Numbered from the stretch's first letter, positions 1 to 11,972 are shown. The stretch is 64,000 nt of DNA from Heterohyrax brucei (GCA_028571685.1 CM053141.1:75563833-75627832); one strand, 5' to 3'. Translations and numbers: made by a program. The notes: generated from the sequence alone by a model not told the origin.

Positions 1-3000
1 TAGGTTGATACTATCTTTTTGCTATTGTGGACAGTGCTGCAATAAATACACTTGTGAATTATCTGTTCATGTGACCACCTTTATTTCAGTTGGATATATT
101 CCAAGCAGTGGTATTGTTGGATCATAAGGTATTTCTATTTTTAGCTTTTTAAGAAAGTGTCAAATTGCTTTCCAAAGAGGTTGTACCATTTTGCATTCCC
201 ATCAGCAGTGTAGCAGAGTTCTAATCTCTCTGCAGCCTCTTCAGTATTTATTGTCTTGTGTTTTCTGGGTTACAGTCAACCTTGTTGGGATAAGGTGGTA
301 TCACACTGTAGTTTTGATTTGGATTTCTCTAATAGCTAATGATTATGAGCACTTCTTCATGCATCTTTTGGCTGCCTGGATGTTTTTGGTGAAGTGTCTG
401 TCCACCCTCTTTGCCCATTACTTAACTGGGTAATTTATCTTTTTCTTGTTGATATTTTGCAGTATCTTGTAGATCATGGAAATCACACCGATCTGATAAC
501 ACAGTTGACAAATATTTTTCTCCCATTCTGTAGGTAGTCTTCTAACCCTCTTAAAAAAGTCTTTGGCTGATCATAAGTGTTTGATTTTTAGTAGTTCCCA
601 TTTATTTTATTTTCTGTTATTCATGCATTTTTTTTCTTAGACTTTGCAGACTAAGGATTAGAACTTCCATTTTCTCCCTTTTTTTTCACGATCTTTATCA
701 TTTTAGGTTTGATAATCAGGTCTTTGATCCACTTTGAGTTAGTTTTTATGTAAAGTGTGTGTATGGGTCTTGTTTAAGTTTTCTGCAGATGGACATCCAA
801 TTTTGCCACCACCATTTGTTAAGGAGACTGTTTTCACTCCAGTTTACAATGTTTGGGCCTTTGTCAAATAATCAATTGTTCATAGGATGGTGATACTTCT
901 GGGTTCTCTACTCTGTTCCATTGGTCTACATGTCTGTTTTTGTACCAGTACTAAGCTGTTTTGACTAGTGTAATAGGTTCTAAGATTGGTTAGTGTGAGG
1001 CCTCCCACTGTGTTCCTCTTCTACAGTAGTGTTTACTTATCCATGGTTTCTTCCCTTTCCAGAGTTGGAGATTTGTTTCTCTGTCTCACTACAACACGGA
1101 ATTTGTATTGGGATTGCATTGTACATGTAGATCACTTGGGGTAAAATAGATATTTTTACAATGTTAAGTCTTCCCATCCATGACCAAGGTAGATTTCTCC
1201 ATTTATGTAAGTCTTCTTTAGTTTCTTGCAATAGGGTCTTGTAATTTTCTCTGTATAGATTTCTTATTTCTCTGGTTAGATTTATTCCTAGGTATTTTAT
1301 CTTCTTGGGGACTATAGTAAATGGTATTGATATGGAGATTCCCCCTTTGGTGATCTGTTTGTAAGTTGAAAGGAATCCTACTGATTTATTTATGTTTATC
1401 TTATATCCTGATACTTTGCTAAACTCTTCTATTAGTTCCAGTAGTTTATTTACGGATTCTGTAGAATTCTCTGTGTATACAATCATTTGAAAATACGGAT
1501 ATTTTTACTTTTTCTTTGCCAATCCAGATGCCCTTTATTTCTTTGTCTTGTCTGATTGCTCTGGCCAGACCCTCTACCATAATGTTGAATAGAAGTGGTA
1601 ACAGCAGACATCCCTGTCTAGTTCCTGTTCTCAGGGGAATTCTTTCAGTCTCTCTCCATTCAGGATGACATTGGCAGTCGGCTTTATGTAGAGGCCCCTT
1701 ATTGCATCGAGGAATTTTCCTTCTATTTCTATTTTGCTGAAAGTTTTTAACATGAGTGCATGCTGGACTTTGTCAAATGTCTTTTCTGCATCAGTTGATA
1801 AAATCAGGTGATTCTTATCCTTTGCATTGTTTATGTCATTGATCACATTAATTTTTTTTCTCATGTTGAACCAGTCCTGCATCCCTGGTACGTATCCATT
1901 TTGGTCATGATGGGTTATTTTTTTGATATATTGTTGAGTTCTGTTGGCTAGAATTTTGTTGAAGATTTTCACACTTTGGTTCAGTAGTGATATTACTCTG
2001 TAATTTTCTTATTATGTGGGCTCTTCCCCTGGTTTTGGTATTAGGGTTATGCTGACTTCAGAGAATGAATTTGGGAATATTCTGTCTTCTTCTATGTTGT
2101 GAGATAGGTTCAGTAGTACTGGAATTAATTCCTCTCTAAAAGTTTGGTAGAATTCTCCAGTGAAGCCATCTGGGCCAGGACTTTTTTTGGTTGGTAGTTT
2201 TTTGGTTACTTTTTCAAACTCTTCTTTTGTGCTGGGTTTATTAAGTTGTTCTACTTCTCCTTGTGATATTTTTGGTAGGTGATGTGAATCTAGAAATTTG
2301 TCCATTACTTATAGGTTTTCAAATCTGTTAGAGTACACTTTGTCATAGTACCCTGTAATGATACTTTTAATTTCAGTTGGGTCTCTTGTGACATCTCCCA
2401 TCTGATTTCTTATTTGGGTTATTTGTTTTCTCGCCTGTTTTTCTTTTGTATGTTTAGCCAATGGTTTATCAATTTTGTTGATCATTTTACAAAACCAGCT
2501 TTTGGTTTTCTTAATTCTATTGTTTTTCTATTCCCTGATTCATTCAGTTCTGCTCTAATTTTTACTATCCATTTTCTTCTTGTGCCCGAGGGATTATCTT
2601 ATTGTTCTTTTTCTACTTGTTCAAGTTGTAGGATTAAATCTTTGGTTTGGATCCTCTTTGCATTTAGATGTGTGCATTTATACAGATAACTTGACTTCTG
2701 AGCACTGCTTTTGCTGTATCCTATAGGTTCTGGTAGTATGTGTTTTCATTCTCATTTGATTCCATGAATTTTTTTATTGCATCTTTGATTGTTTTCATAG
2801 CCCACAAATTTATGTGCAAGATGTTGTTCAGTTTCCATGAGTTCAAATTTCTATCCATTTTTTTTTGCTATTGATTCAACTTTTATGGCTTTATGGTCTG
2901 AGAAAATGTTTTGCAATAATTCAGTGGTTTGGATTCTGTTGAGACTTGCTTTATGATCTAATACATGGTCTGTTCTGGAGAATGTTCCATGCACATTGGA

Positions 3001-3575
3001 AAAGAAGGTATACTTATCGGTTGTTGGATAAAAGGTCCTGTATATGTCAGTGAAGTTTAGTGGATTGATTGTTGCAATAAGATCATCTGTATCTTTGCTG
3101 AGCTTTTTTCTGGATGATCTGTCCATTACTAAAAGTGTTGAAGTCTTCTGCTATTACTGTGGAGTTATCTATCTCATTTTTCAGTGTTGTCAGCATTTGT
3201 TTGATGTATTTAGATGTTCTGATATCAGATGTATAAATGTATAATATTGTTATATCCTGCTTATGTTTTGAATCTTTCAGCAATAAATAGTGACCATCCT
3301 TGTCCAGGATGGTGGATTTTACATTAAAGTCTATTTTATCTGAGATTAGTACTGCCACTCCTGCTCTTCCTTGCATGTCATTAGCTTGGTACATATTTTT
3401 CCATCCTTTGATTTTCAGTTTGTTCATATCTTTGAGTCTAAGGTGTATTTCTTGTAAGCAGAATGTAGACAGATCGTGTTTTTTGATCCAATCTGTTACT
3501 CTGTTTATTGGTGCATTCAATCCATTTACATTCAGTGTAATTATTGATAGGCATGTGCTTAGTGCTGTTGGTGTC
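1..3575 (-). pseudogene. L1 ORF2 remnant (endonuclease and reverse transcriptase)
   Basis: ORF2 of L1 encodes an apurinic-type endonuclease, a reverse transcriptase and a Cys-rich C-terminus that together carry out target-primed reverse transcription. Pieces appear in the right order on the minus strand. The N-terminal 'LSIITLNVNGLNAP' is at about 3570-3520, the endonuclease segment with '[10 protein letters not shown]' near 2890, a PDGF-type segment '[13 protein letters not shown]' near 2170, '[14 protein letters not shown]' near 1770, and the region after the active site ('[16 protein letters not shown]') near 1480-1430. Frames change repeatedly between these pieces and stops are frequent. 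No intact product is possible. Confidence 0.9.
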
Positions 3576-3849
3576 TTATTTTTGTGCTGTTGACATTTTT
3601 CTTTTTTCCACTTAATATCCTCTTTTGGGTTATTTTTCTTTACAGATTTTGTTTTCATCTTTTTCAGTGTTGGTTTTATGTCTGTTCAGACTCTTGCATT
3701 GTTTCTTGTTTTGATGTGTAGCATTGTTAATCTGCTTTGCGGCTACCCACTCTGTTTTCCCTTAATGTTCTTAGTTTAAACCAATCTTTAACTTCTGTAT
3801 ATCTCCTTAACTTCCTCTCCATCTGAAAGGGCTATAAATACTGTAATAT

Positions 3850-3906
3850 ATCTACTCTGACCTATAGGGTTACTATGAGTCAGACATGAGTCAATGACAG
3901 TGGGTA
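3850..3906 (+). mobile_element. AfroSINE 3' fragment inside the L1 spacer
   Basis: About 57 bases match the 3' part of the AfroSINE ('cctatagggttactatgagtc') followed by a T-rich end. It lies between ORF1 and ORF2 of the antisense L1, so it arrived after that L1. Confidence 0.6.
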
Positions 3907-4984
3907 TCATTTTTTTATTATCCCCCTTTATACTGTGATGATGTCATAGTTTACCTGTTAAGATCTCTGTTTCCCTAATTTTAATATTTTAGCTTTGATT
4001 GAGCTTTGCAATTTTCCTAACTGAATAGGACTCCAGATGCTGTGTCCTTCACTGTGTCCTTGACTATACATTTGATGTTACTGATTTTATAATCAAAGAG
4101 CTTCTTTCAGTATTTCTAGTAGTTTGGGTTTGGTTTTTGCAAAGTCTCTAAGCCTCTGTTTATCTGAGAATGTCTTGATTTCACTGTCATGTTTGGGAGA
4201 CAGTTTTGCAAGATATGTAATTTTTGGTTGGAAATTTTTCTCCTTCAGGGCTTTGAATATGTCATCCTATTACCTTCTTGCCAACATGGTTTGTGAGAAG
4301 TCAGAAGACAGCCTACAAGGCTTCCCTTTGTATGTTAGTTTTGATTTAAGCCTAGATAGCTTTAAGAGCCTTTCCTTATGTTTCATTATTTTAAACTTGA
4401 TTATAATATGCCTTGGTGTTCTTTTGGGGTCTACCTTTTATGGATAAGTATCTTAAATAGCTATGTCCTCTTCTTCCATGATGTCAGGGAAACTTCTGTC
4501 TGCAACTCTTCAACAATTCTCTTTAAATTTTCTGCTATCCCTCCCTGTTCTGCAACTCCAATTACTCATAGATTATTCCTCAGTGGAGCCTCACATGCTT
4601 CTTCACTTTTCTTGATTCTTTTATCTGATTTCTCCTCATAAATGCTGGTGTCAGTTGCTTTATCTTCAGTCTTGCTAATTCTGCATTCCACTTCCTCAGT
4701 TCTGCTCTTTTAGCTTTGCACTGAATTGTCTAACTCTGTAATTTTGTTACTGATCTGCTGAATTTCAGATCATTTATATTCTAGCAGTTCATATAGTTTG
4801 TTTAATTTTTCATTTTGTTCTGCTGCACGGCTCTATACATAATTGTTTTGTATTCTACCTCCAACAATTTCAGAAAGCCTTCTTCATCTGGGAAGTTTTT
4901 TGATTCTTTATTCTAGGAGTTTTCCAGAGTCATGGTGGTCTGCTTCTTTAAATGGGTAGATACTGTTGTTGTCTTTGCACCATC

Positions 4985-5003
4985 AAAAAAAAAAAAAAAA
5001 AAA
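4985..5003 (+). repeat. Poly(A) run of 19 bases
   Basis: An uninterrupted run of 19 A sits at the boundary between the decayed ORF1 region and the 5' UTR of the antisense L1 (T19 in the L1 sense). It is not the L1 tail, which lies outside the window. It is probably a slippage-expanded tract. Confidence 0.9.
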
Positions 5004-6306
5004 GCTTGTTCAGCTTTCCTGCTCTTGCACCAATGGGTTGTGGCATAGGTCTAAGAAGGGAGTGAGTAAAGGTACTACTAGACTTGGCCACCAGATGCTC
5101 CTACATTCTCTAGGTGTAGCTGCGTTAAGTACAGTCTCTCTGGTGAAAAAGATGCTTTCCAGCCCCACGATGCTGCTTGGCTTGTCAGCTGGATCCAGTT
5201 GGGCCCTCAGAGGTGGCAGACCCCACCTCCTGGCTGATAAAGATGGCACCCTGCTTTTGCCAACTCTCTGGAGTCATGCCAGCAGACACTACAGCATAGC
5301 TCAGAGAAGGGAGAAGGGTGCCACCACACTCAGCCTCCAGCCACCGCTGCATTCTCTAGATGTGCTTACCTTAGAAACTGCTTTTCTGCTGAGACTGCCA
5401 CTGTCCAGTGGCAGCCAGTAGCAGCCAGGCCCTCAGCAGTGCCAGGCCCTGTCTCCTGGCTGATAAAGACGGTGCCTTAAGTCTCTCATGGGCCTGTCAG
5501 CAGATGCTATGTAATTTTCTTAAGAACTACTTTTCTCCTCACTGAGGTACTGTCCAGGAACAGCCAGGTACAGCTCGGCCATCACAGGTGGCAGCCCCAC
5601 CTCCTAGCTGATAAAGATGGAGACCTTCTTGTGGAATCTCTGAGAGTCTGCATCTGCAGATGCTATGATGTGGCTTAAAGAAGGGAGTGGTAAAGGCACA
5701 GCCACACTCTGCTGCCAGCCACCACTAAGTTCTCTAGGTATGACTGCCTTAAAAACAGCTTTTTGGCTGGGAGAGGCACTGTCCATTGAGGCACTGTTGC
5801 TCAGCAGGACAGCTAGCCACGACCAAGCCCTCAGACATGGCTGATTCTGCCTTTCAGCTGTCTAAGATGGCATCCTGCCTGAGCCACCTCTTCTGCACTG
5901 AGCCCCTGTGGTGCAACTCAGAGAAGAGAAGGGGAGAGGCACCAGTACCTTCTGTCACTCTGTGCTGCTGATGCTGTTTACTTAGACATGGCAGCTGGCA
6001 CCTGGCAGGGTCTCAGGCCCGGCAGTCCCAGTCCCAGTCCCAGTCTCCCAGTTAACAAAGATGGTATCTGTGCCTGTAAGCCTCTCAGCTGCTGCGCCAG
6101 CAGTATTGGGACTCTGGACTGCTGCCTCATCTCTGGCAAATGTAGTTTTCCCCTTCCTGTCACCCAGTCTGACTTCACTACCCTACATTTGATCTTGGGC
6201 CTCCCAGAATGTCCACTCTAATCCATTCAATTGTTTTTCTGGGCCTTAGTTCTCAGAGGAATCACGGAGACATGTGACTAGTCTGCCATCTTGGCCCTAC
6301 CTCCCC
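5000..6306 (-). repeat. L1 5' UTR with tandem promoter-like monomers
   Basis: A marker of the form 'ctgataaagatgg' recurs on the + strand at 5234, 5460, 5608, 5858 (as 'ctgtctaagatgg') and 6051 (as 'gttaacaaagatgg'). Each lies in a similar context rich in 'ggcag', 'cccacctcctgg' and 'ctctagg'. Spacings are 226, 148, 250 and 193 bases, which suggests a unit of about 230-250 with internal deletions in some units. The region is more GC-rich than its surroundings. In L1 families with monomeric 5' UTRs these units are the internal promoter; that role is inferred here. Confidence 0.75.
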
Positions 6307-6363
6307 ATGATTCTATCTGAAAGGTTGTCTCTGCCAATATTTAAGTAGGGAAGGGGATATTGA

Positions 6364-6572
6364 TATGTCAAGGAGACCTGGTGGCAAAGTGGTTAAGTGT
6401 TCAGTTGCTAACTGAAAGGTTGGTGGTTCAAACCCACCAGCAACTCCATGGAGAAAAAAGACCCAGCAATATGCTCTTGTAAAGACTACAGCCCAGGAAA
6501 TCCTATCAGGCAGTTCAGCTCTGCCCTGTGAAGTCACTGTGAGTCAGCATTGACTTAAGGCTACACGACAGC
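6364..6572 (+). mobile_element. AfroSINE, near full length
   Basis: A tRNA-derived head begins 'acctggtggcaaagtggtta' (A-box region), followed by B box 'ggttcaaac', a middle region ending 'ctctgccctg' and a 3' tail resembling 'gtgagtcagcattgactta'. It sits just outside the 5' end of the antisense L1. Confidence 0.88.
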
Positions 6573-6595
6573 AATACTGATAGGTCAGGGTTCTA

Positions 6596-6990
6596 ATTTG
6601 TGATGGTTACTTTTATGTTTCAACTTAGCTAGGCCATGGCAACTAACTGTTTGGTCAAATACCAGTATAGATGTTGCTGTGAAAGTGTTTTGTAGATGTG
6701 ACTAACATTTACAATCAGTTGACTTTAAGTAAAGGAAGATCATCGTCCATTATTGGGATGGACTTCTTCCAATCAGTTGAAGGCCTTAAAAGTAAAATAT
6801 GTCTTATTAAGCTTATTTTTGTCTCAACAGGGAATATAAAATGTCATGAAGTCAAGACATTACCTGAACTAGCTCTGTTGGAAGCACCATTCAGAAAACG
6901 ACAGTGTTGTTTCAGAATCTTCTATCACATCATAATATGCAGCATCAGTACAGATGAGAAATAATGAGCATTTCTAAGCGTTCCTTGGAG
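6596..6990 (+). mobile_element. Ancient LTR-type interspersed repeat
   Basis: The start 'tgatggttacttttatgttt' with 'caacttagctaggcca', then 'ccaatcagttgaaggcct', follows the pattern of an old mammalian LTR-type repeat. Related antisense sequence forms the LTR at 44359-44890. The exact family was not assigned. It is heavily diverged and the right boundary is uncertain. Confidence 0.5.
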
Positions 6991-7916
6991 ATCTCCATGT
7001 ATCTTAACCTCCATTTTCCTCTGCATCTAGGAGGTTCTCAGGCCTGGAACCCCAGGTCCAAAGGATATGCTGTGGTCCTAGTTCTTCTTTTTTGGTAGTA
7101 GTAAAGTCCCTCCCCTATCTAATCACTTCCTTTTCTTCTATCACTTGTCAGTGAATAAGAATGTGTACTCTATTCAAATAAAAGAAAGAAATTTATTAAA
7201 GTTTAAACCAGGGAAAAGTCTGATTTCACAACTTAAAAGTAAATCCTCCAAAACAAGGAGCTACAGGGGCATATTTATGGGGTAAAATCAAGAACTAATG
7301 GTAGAACATTTGTACTCGAAGTTAAAAGATCAGGGAAGCAAAAGGCAAACAACTCAAAGCATGGGTTTTACAGGGATTGGTTTGCAACACCAATGTGGGA
7401 TATTTGGATTGGTTTAGATATGTAACTAAGGTGGATTATACAGGGTTGTCACAAGTAATCAAAGTATTTCCTGAGGGCTGCCAAGGAGATTTCTGATAAA
7501 GGCCTTGTATCAAGACTTTCCCTTAGGAACACTTCTTCTATATCTTTAACCACAGAGAAAAAACATTTACTTTGTCATGTACTTACATTTAAGGGTTTGA
7601 CTTTTGCAGAAGAAATACTTTGTTATGCACATACAAGTCTGTCTAGAGATTTCAGAGTGGCAGATGAAATGCTGAGATGGACTCAGGGCTCAAAGCTGGG
7701 CAATCATTCGGATACAAGTCAGAGGCCTTAATCTTGGAACCTGAACATACTCTTGGTAGATAAAAGGTATGACTCAAGCAGGGGTGTGACTTGATTAAAA
7801 TTAGGGTGGGATTTAGGTAATGATGTCATTTAAGAAAGAGTGTCACTTGATTCACATGCTCTTATAAAGCTTTAACTCAAAATATACCCCACACCAAACC
7901 CGATTCATTCACATAT
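6991..7916. other. Unassigned AT-rich DNA, possible antisense LTR
   Basis: No gene is seen. The stretch from about 7150 has features of an old LTR read backwards ('gaaatttattaaagttt', 'gggttttacagggattggtt'), but no ends or target duplication could be defined. Confidence 0.3.
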
Positions 7917-8895
7917 TGTTGCTGTAGTTGTTGTTATGTCCTGCTTAGTTGGTTCTAACTCACATCAACTCTATGTACAACAAAATGAAGTACTGCCTAA
8001 TCATGCACCAACCTCATAATCATTGTTATATCTGAGCCCTGTGTTGTAGCCACTGCATCAGTCCACCTCACTGAGAGTCTTTCTCTTTTTCTCTGATCCT
8101 CTACATTACAAGGCATGACATCCAACTCCAGGGGCCTGTCCCTCCTAATAACATATCCAAAGTACATGAGATAAAGTCTTGTCATCCTCACTTGCAAAGT
8201 ACACTATGATTGTACTTCTTCAAAGACAGACTTACTCATTATTCTGGCAGTCCATAGTATATCCAATGTTCTTCACCAACACCATAATTCAAAGGCATCA
8301 ATTCTTCTTTGGTTTTCCTTATACATAGTCCAGCTTTTGCATGCATATGAGATAACTGAAAACAGTATGGTTTGGGTCAGAAGTGGTATCTTTACTTTTC
8401 AGCAATTTAAAGAGGTCTTTTATAGCAGATTTGCCCACTGCAGCTGTCAATTGATTTCCTGACTGCCACTTCCCTGGGCATTGACTGTGGATCCAACTAA
8501 AATGAAATCTTTGACATCTTCAACATTTTCTCCATTTATCACAATGTTCCTTGCTGGTCTAGCTATAAGGGTTTTTGTTTTCTTTATGTTGAGGTGTAAT
8601 CCATACTGACAGTTGTGCTTTTTGATCTTCATCAGTAAGTGCTCCAAAGCCCTCTTCACTTGCAGCAAGGAAGTTATATCCTTGACTTAACAGTTTGTTA
8701 ATGAGTCTTTCACTAATTCTTCACACATGCTACCTTCTTGAATTATTTTCACAACCTACAGATTGAATACATATGATGAAAGAACACAACCCTGGTGCAC
8801 ACCTTTCCTGATTATTAAGTCACACAGTATCTCCTTGTTCTATAGGAAAGTCTTACACACAGGTTCTGTAGGAGCACAATTAAGTGTTTCATGAG
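7917..8895 (-). mobile_element. RTE (BovB-type) LINE, 3' part, antisense
   Basis: The minus strand reads from the RT-domain segment near 'cacttaattgtgctcc' (8880) through the C-terminal ORF to the 3' end at 7917, which ends in a 'caacaacta'-like simple tail. Protein pieces on the minus strand include 'LHLNIKKTKTLIA' (about 8600) and 'MQVRMTRLYLMYFGYVIRRD' (about 8190), both characteristic of the RTE C-terminus. It is 5' truncated and carries several frame breaks. Confidence 0.88.
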
Positions 8896-9944
8896 TTACA
8901 GTCAGCTCCACAGCAACTGGGTTATTTGTTTTAACAAGACCAACTACAAGGCATAGTATTACTATTTTAATCAATAAATTCCTAATACTTTGAAAAGAAG
9001 GAAACATTTAGAGTGTTAATCACATATCATGATTTCAGGGGACAATAGAATAGATGTGCTTCCAGCACATTCCAAAGTAAATCTGTCTCACTAACCATTC
9101 CTCCAAGAGGTATATAGCAGCATGGCCTTGCTCAGAAGAGATTAAGGAGACCTGCATTACTTTGGATACTATTCCTAAATAAACGTCAATGCTACAATGC
9201 TGGAAAGTGGCACTGGTGAACTAATGCCTTCAGAATGAGCTTCTGAGAGAACTATATTTTCTCAGTAGGCCTTGGACACACACATTTAGGTATTTGGATT
9301 GTATTAAATCTAAGAACACTGAATAGTTTTCTGTTTTTTTGTTTTTTCATTGAGTGTAACCAAGGAAAGACTTTACTGTATCACTTAAAATGAGGAACAG
9401 CTTTATGTTCTTAAAGATACTTGTCAGCCTCTGGTTTCTAGTCTAGCTGTTTTTCAGTGGGCATAATCTTGTTGAGCTTATCAGCCTCTAATTTTGTGAT
9501 GTTTAAGATATTTGTCATTCTGGCTTTTTTCCATATAAATCAGTTTTTAAAGAGGCATTGCAGGACTACTGAAGAAGAGATATGGTTTGACAATCTTATT
9601 AAAATTCACAGAGCGTTAACTCCCTTCCTTAGATCCTTTTTTCACAGTTTAGAATCAATTACCCTTTTCCTCTAGGTAAAATGTAGTTTCTCTCTGACCT
9701 GTCTAGAATGCAAAGCTATGTGATGGCTGTCAGAATCTTCTCCCTTGTTGAAGACAGAAATGATTTATCCTTCATATATACTGCAGCCTTATAGTTTCTA
9801 TTGAATATAAAGTCAGAAAAGTCTCTGAGGTTGCCTAAAAGCAGATTCTTCATCCTAAATCCTAAAGTCGTATCTTCTTCTTATGCTAACCTTACTATTT
9901 TGGTTAATGGATTTTCCTTCTCCTTTTTCTTCCCCCTAGTGGTC
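8896..9944. other. Unassigned intergenic DNA
   Basis: AT-rich sequence with no recognisable gene, RNA gene or repeat family. A short T-rich tract occurs near 9330. Confidence 0.5.
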
Positions 9945-10130
9945 CAAATGCTGGAGATGAAGTTAGAAGATCTAGGTTCAAGTGCAGTTCTGTTACTTGT
10001 TGACAAAGCTCAGATTAACAGCTGTGAGGTATGAAGTACTACCACCCTACCTATATCCTTGGACTTTTGCAAAGATCAAATGAAATGTAAGTGTCAAAAC
10101 GTTTTATAACAGTATGTACCCACACATAGG
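9945..10130 (+). mobile_element. Possible MIR fragment
   Basis: 'agatctaggttcaagtgcag' followed by 'ctgttacttg' resembles the MIR core ('gggttcaaatcc...tgctacttac'). It is weak and heavily diverged. Confidence 0.35.
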
Positions 10131-10149
10131 GATTATGAGAGTAATTTCA

Positions 10150-10386
10150 AAGAGTATGCAGCATGGGTCCTGAAGTGCTTGAATGCTGGTTCTGTGACTA
10201 ATCAGCTGTGTAATTTGGGACAATTTATTTAACTTTTGGTGCCTGAGTTTCCTCACCTGTAAAAAGGAGATGCTCATAATGATAGTACCTGTTTTATCGG
10301 TTGTTGAAAGAACTACCTAAGGTAATACCTGGAAGGTACTTAGAACAGTGCCTCAATGCATAGTCAGTGCTTAGTAAATGTTAGCA
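10150..10386 (+). mobile_element. MIR SINE
   Basis: The MIR pattern is clear: 'ctggttctgtgactaatcag', then 'ctgtgtaatttgggacaa', 'cctgagtttcctcacctgta', 'ggttgttgaaagaac' and the end 'tagtcagtgcttagtaaatg'. This is an old placental-wide SINE. Confidence 0.9.
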
Positions 10387-10394
10387 TAGTATCC

Positions 10395-10635
10395 TTTGCC
10401 CCATGTTAGAAATCCATCATTGAATCTTTCCAATTCTTCCTTCAAAGATTACTTCTTCCTGATGTTCCCACTACCCCAGTTCAGGCTGCTACTGTTTCAC
10501 TCTTGGGTAGCATTACTGGGCTCCCTGGCCTTGTCTCCTCTTACAATTCCTCCTGCATTCAGCACCAAATTAATTATCCCAAGACATCATCTTAAGCAGG
10601 TCATTTAGATGCTTCCAATTCTCAGTGGTTCTTCA
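10395..10635. mobile_element. Ancient repeat, possibly L2-like
   Basis: 'ccttcaaagattacttcttc' and the pyrimidine-rich text that follows resemble the 3' region of an old mammalian LINE. Identification is by eye and weak. Confidence 0.3.
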
Positions 10636-10639
10636 ATAT

Positions 10640-10676
10640 CTATAGCCAAGTGCCGTCGAGTCGGACCCATAGGATA
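10640..10676 (-). mobile_element. AfroSINE 3'-end stub
   Basis: 'agccaagtgccgtcgagtcg' is the reverse complement of the conserved SINE 3' end. Only about 35 bases are present. The CpG-containing core is retained, so this stub is probably young. Confidence 0.65.
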
Positions 10677-10849
10677 ATTTCACTAAACCATAAAAGGACA
10701 ACCCTGCTATAAGACTCATCACCAAGCTGGTACCTACGAAGCAGCAATCAAATACACTCCTGTTCCCCAGCATCTCCATCATTTCTGATACCAGCCACTT
10801 TCCCCAAGCCTCTCTTCCTCACTTGGGTATGGCAATTTATCATAAGTTT

Positions 10850-11487
10850 CACAGAGAATTCATGAAAACAACATAACTGCAGTAACAATTTTAATAACAG
10901 AGAAGGATATAAACAGATACGAAGATGCACAAAGGGTAAGTTTAGGAGGAGTCCCAGCACAAGGCCTCAAAGTCTAAAAGAAGATTCATTTACAACTCTA
11001 AGGGGATCTGCTCACTCTTCCCCAAAAGCAATGCTAATAGTCACAGATCAGGAAACTTTCAAGGAAGAAACGCAATGATGTCAGTTGGCTGGGTAAGCTA
11101 CTGGTCACTACTGCCAGTTCTAGGCCAAGTTTGATCTTTACCCACTGCTGCCACAGTCTGAATTCACTTGTCTCTGCTTCTTCTTGTGCCGTTACCACTG
11201 CTGCCTCCATGAATCTGGGAGGGTCACAGTACAGAGCCCCCATGTCTTACAGACTCTTCTCCTTGCTCCAGATCAGTAGGCCTCAGGTGAGCCTCAGTGT
11301 TCTAGAACTTTTATCAGTGGTCTCTCCAGCCAATCTGTATAAAAGTCAAATACGGGCTAGGGCCTCTCAGCTAATCTTAGTAAAGGTCAGAGTGAATGGC
11401 ACCCACCAGCCAATCCTAAGAAAGGTCAACTAGTGGGCAGAACCACCCCAACCAATCATAGAAAAGGTCAGACTGTGTAATGGTCAA
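10850..11487 (-). mobile_element. Candidate antisense LTR-like segment
   Basis: The segment has an AT-rich poly(A)-signal-like end (about 10880-10930) and a CCAAT-rich tandem array at the far end (11326-11487). This resembles an LTR read backwards with U3 enhancer repeats. No family, terminal TG/CA or target duplication could be fixed, so the LTR call is a hypothesis. Confidence 0.3.
11326..11487. repeat. Four-unit tandem array, about 40 bp, each with CCAAT and GGTCA
   Basis: Units begin at about 11326, 11367, 11406 and 11448 with 'ccagccaatc', 'tcagctaatc', 'ccagccaatc' and 'caaccaatca' (spacings 41, 39 and 42). About eight bases after each CCAAT-like motif comes 'aaaagtca' or 'aaaggtca'. 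The remaining 15-20 bases of each unit are poorly conserved. CCAAT is the NF-Y site and GGTCA a nuclear-receptor half site; binding is not shown by sequence alone. Confidence 0.75.
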
Positions 11488-11739
11488 CTACTGGGTGGTG
11501 CTTTAGAACCAGAACCAAATGGCCAAACTGCTTTTGTTAGTAAGGTGATGAAAGATCTACAAATTACAATTTCAGATGCTCTATAAATTAAGCCCAACAT
11601 AACTTTCCAACCGTATCTCAGTGGTCTCAAAGATAAATCCTCCACTCTAGCAAAACAGTTTTCCCCTAGCTCTTGATACTGCTCATGATTGCATGTCTCC
11701 ACATTGTTACTCATTCTTTTCCTCTTCGTTTTTGGCCCC
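11488..11739. other. Unassigned DNA
   Basis: No gene or recognisable repeat was found between the CCAAT array and the next MIR. Confidence 0.5.
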
Positions 11740-11972
11740 CTAATGGTAGAGTAATGGTTAAGAGCTCCAGTCTGGATGACTAATAGGTCTCCATTTATCT
11801 CCTGCTCCACAACTTCCCAGATATGTGATCTTGGGTTTTTCCAGGCTTTCAACTTTCTTAACTATAAAGTGGGAGTAACAATATGTCTAATTTCACAGAG
11901 TTGCTGTGGATATTAAAAGAGATGGTATGTACAAAGCAATGTGTAAGAATAAGGAGAAGCTCAATAACATTT
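11740..11972 (+). mobile_element. MIR SINE
   Basis: 'agagtaatggttaagagctc', 'cagatatgtgatcttggg', 'aactttcttaactataaagt' and 'gttgctgtggatattaaaag' follow the MIR consensus in order. Confidence 0.85.

Larger units (their letters stand above)
1..6306 (-). mobile_element. L1 LINE, antisense, 5' end present, 3' end outside the window
   Basis: Read on the minus strand this is a long autonomous L1 in the normal order. The 5' UTR starts near 6306 with a 'gggccaagatggc' start like the other L1 copies here. It is followed by tandem promoter monomers (about 5000-6200), a decayed ORF1 region (about 4000-4980), an inter-ORF spacer (about 3580-3990) and ORF2 (about 3575 down to base 1). The left edge cuts it inside the ORF2 C-terminus: bases 1-130 match the minus strand of the ORF2 end of the copy at 42.2-42.3 kb. 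ORF2 is split into many short frames, so the copy is long dead. The L1 identity is certain; internal borders are approximate. Confidence 0.93.

Noticed and set aside
4966-5421. 151-codon + strand frame
   Set aside because: It lies in the antisense of L1 5' UTR monomers; GC-rich noncoding repeat DNA gives long chance frames.
6364-6572. tRNA gene, from the A- and B-box-like sequence
   Set aside because: The boxes belong to the SINE head; no cloverleaf with paired acceptor ends was seen, here or in the other SINE heads.
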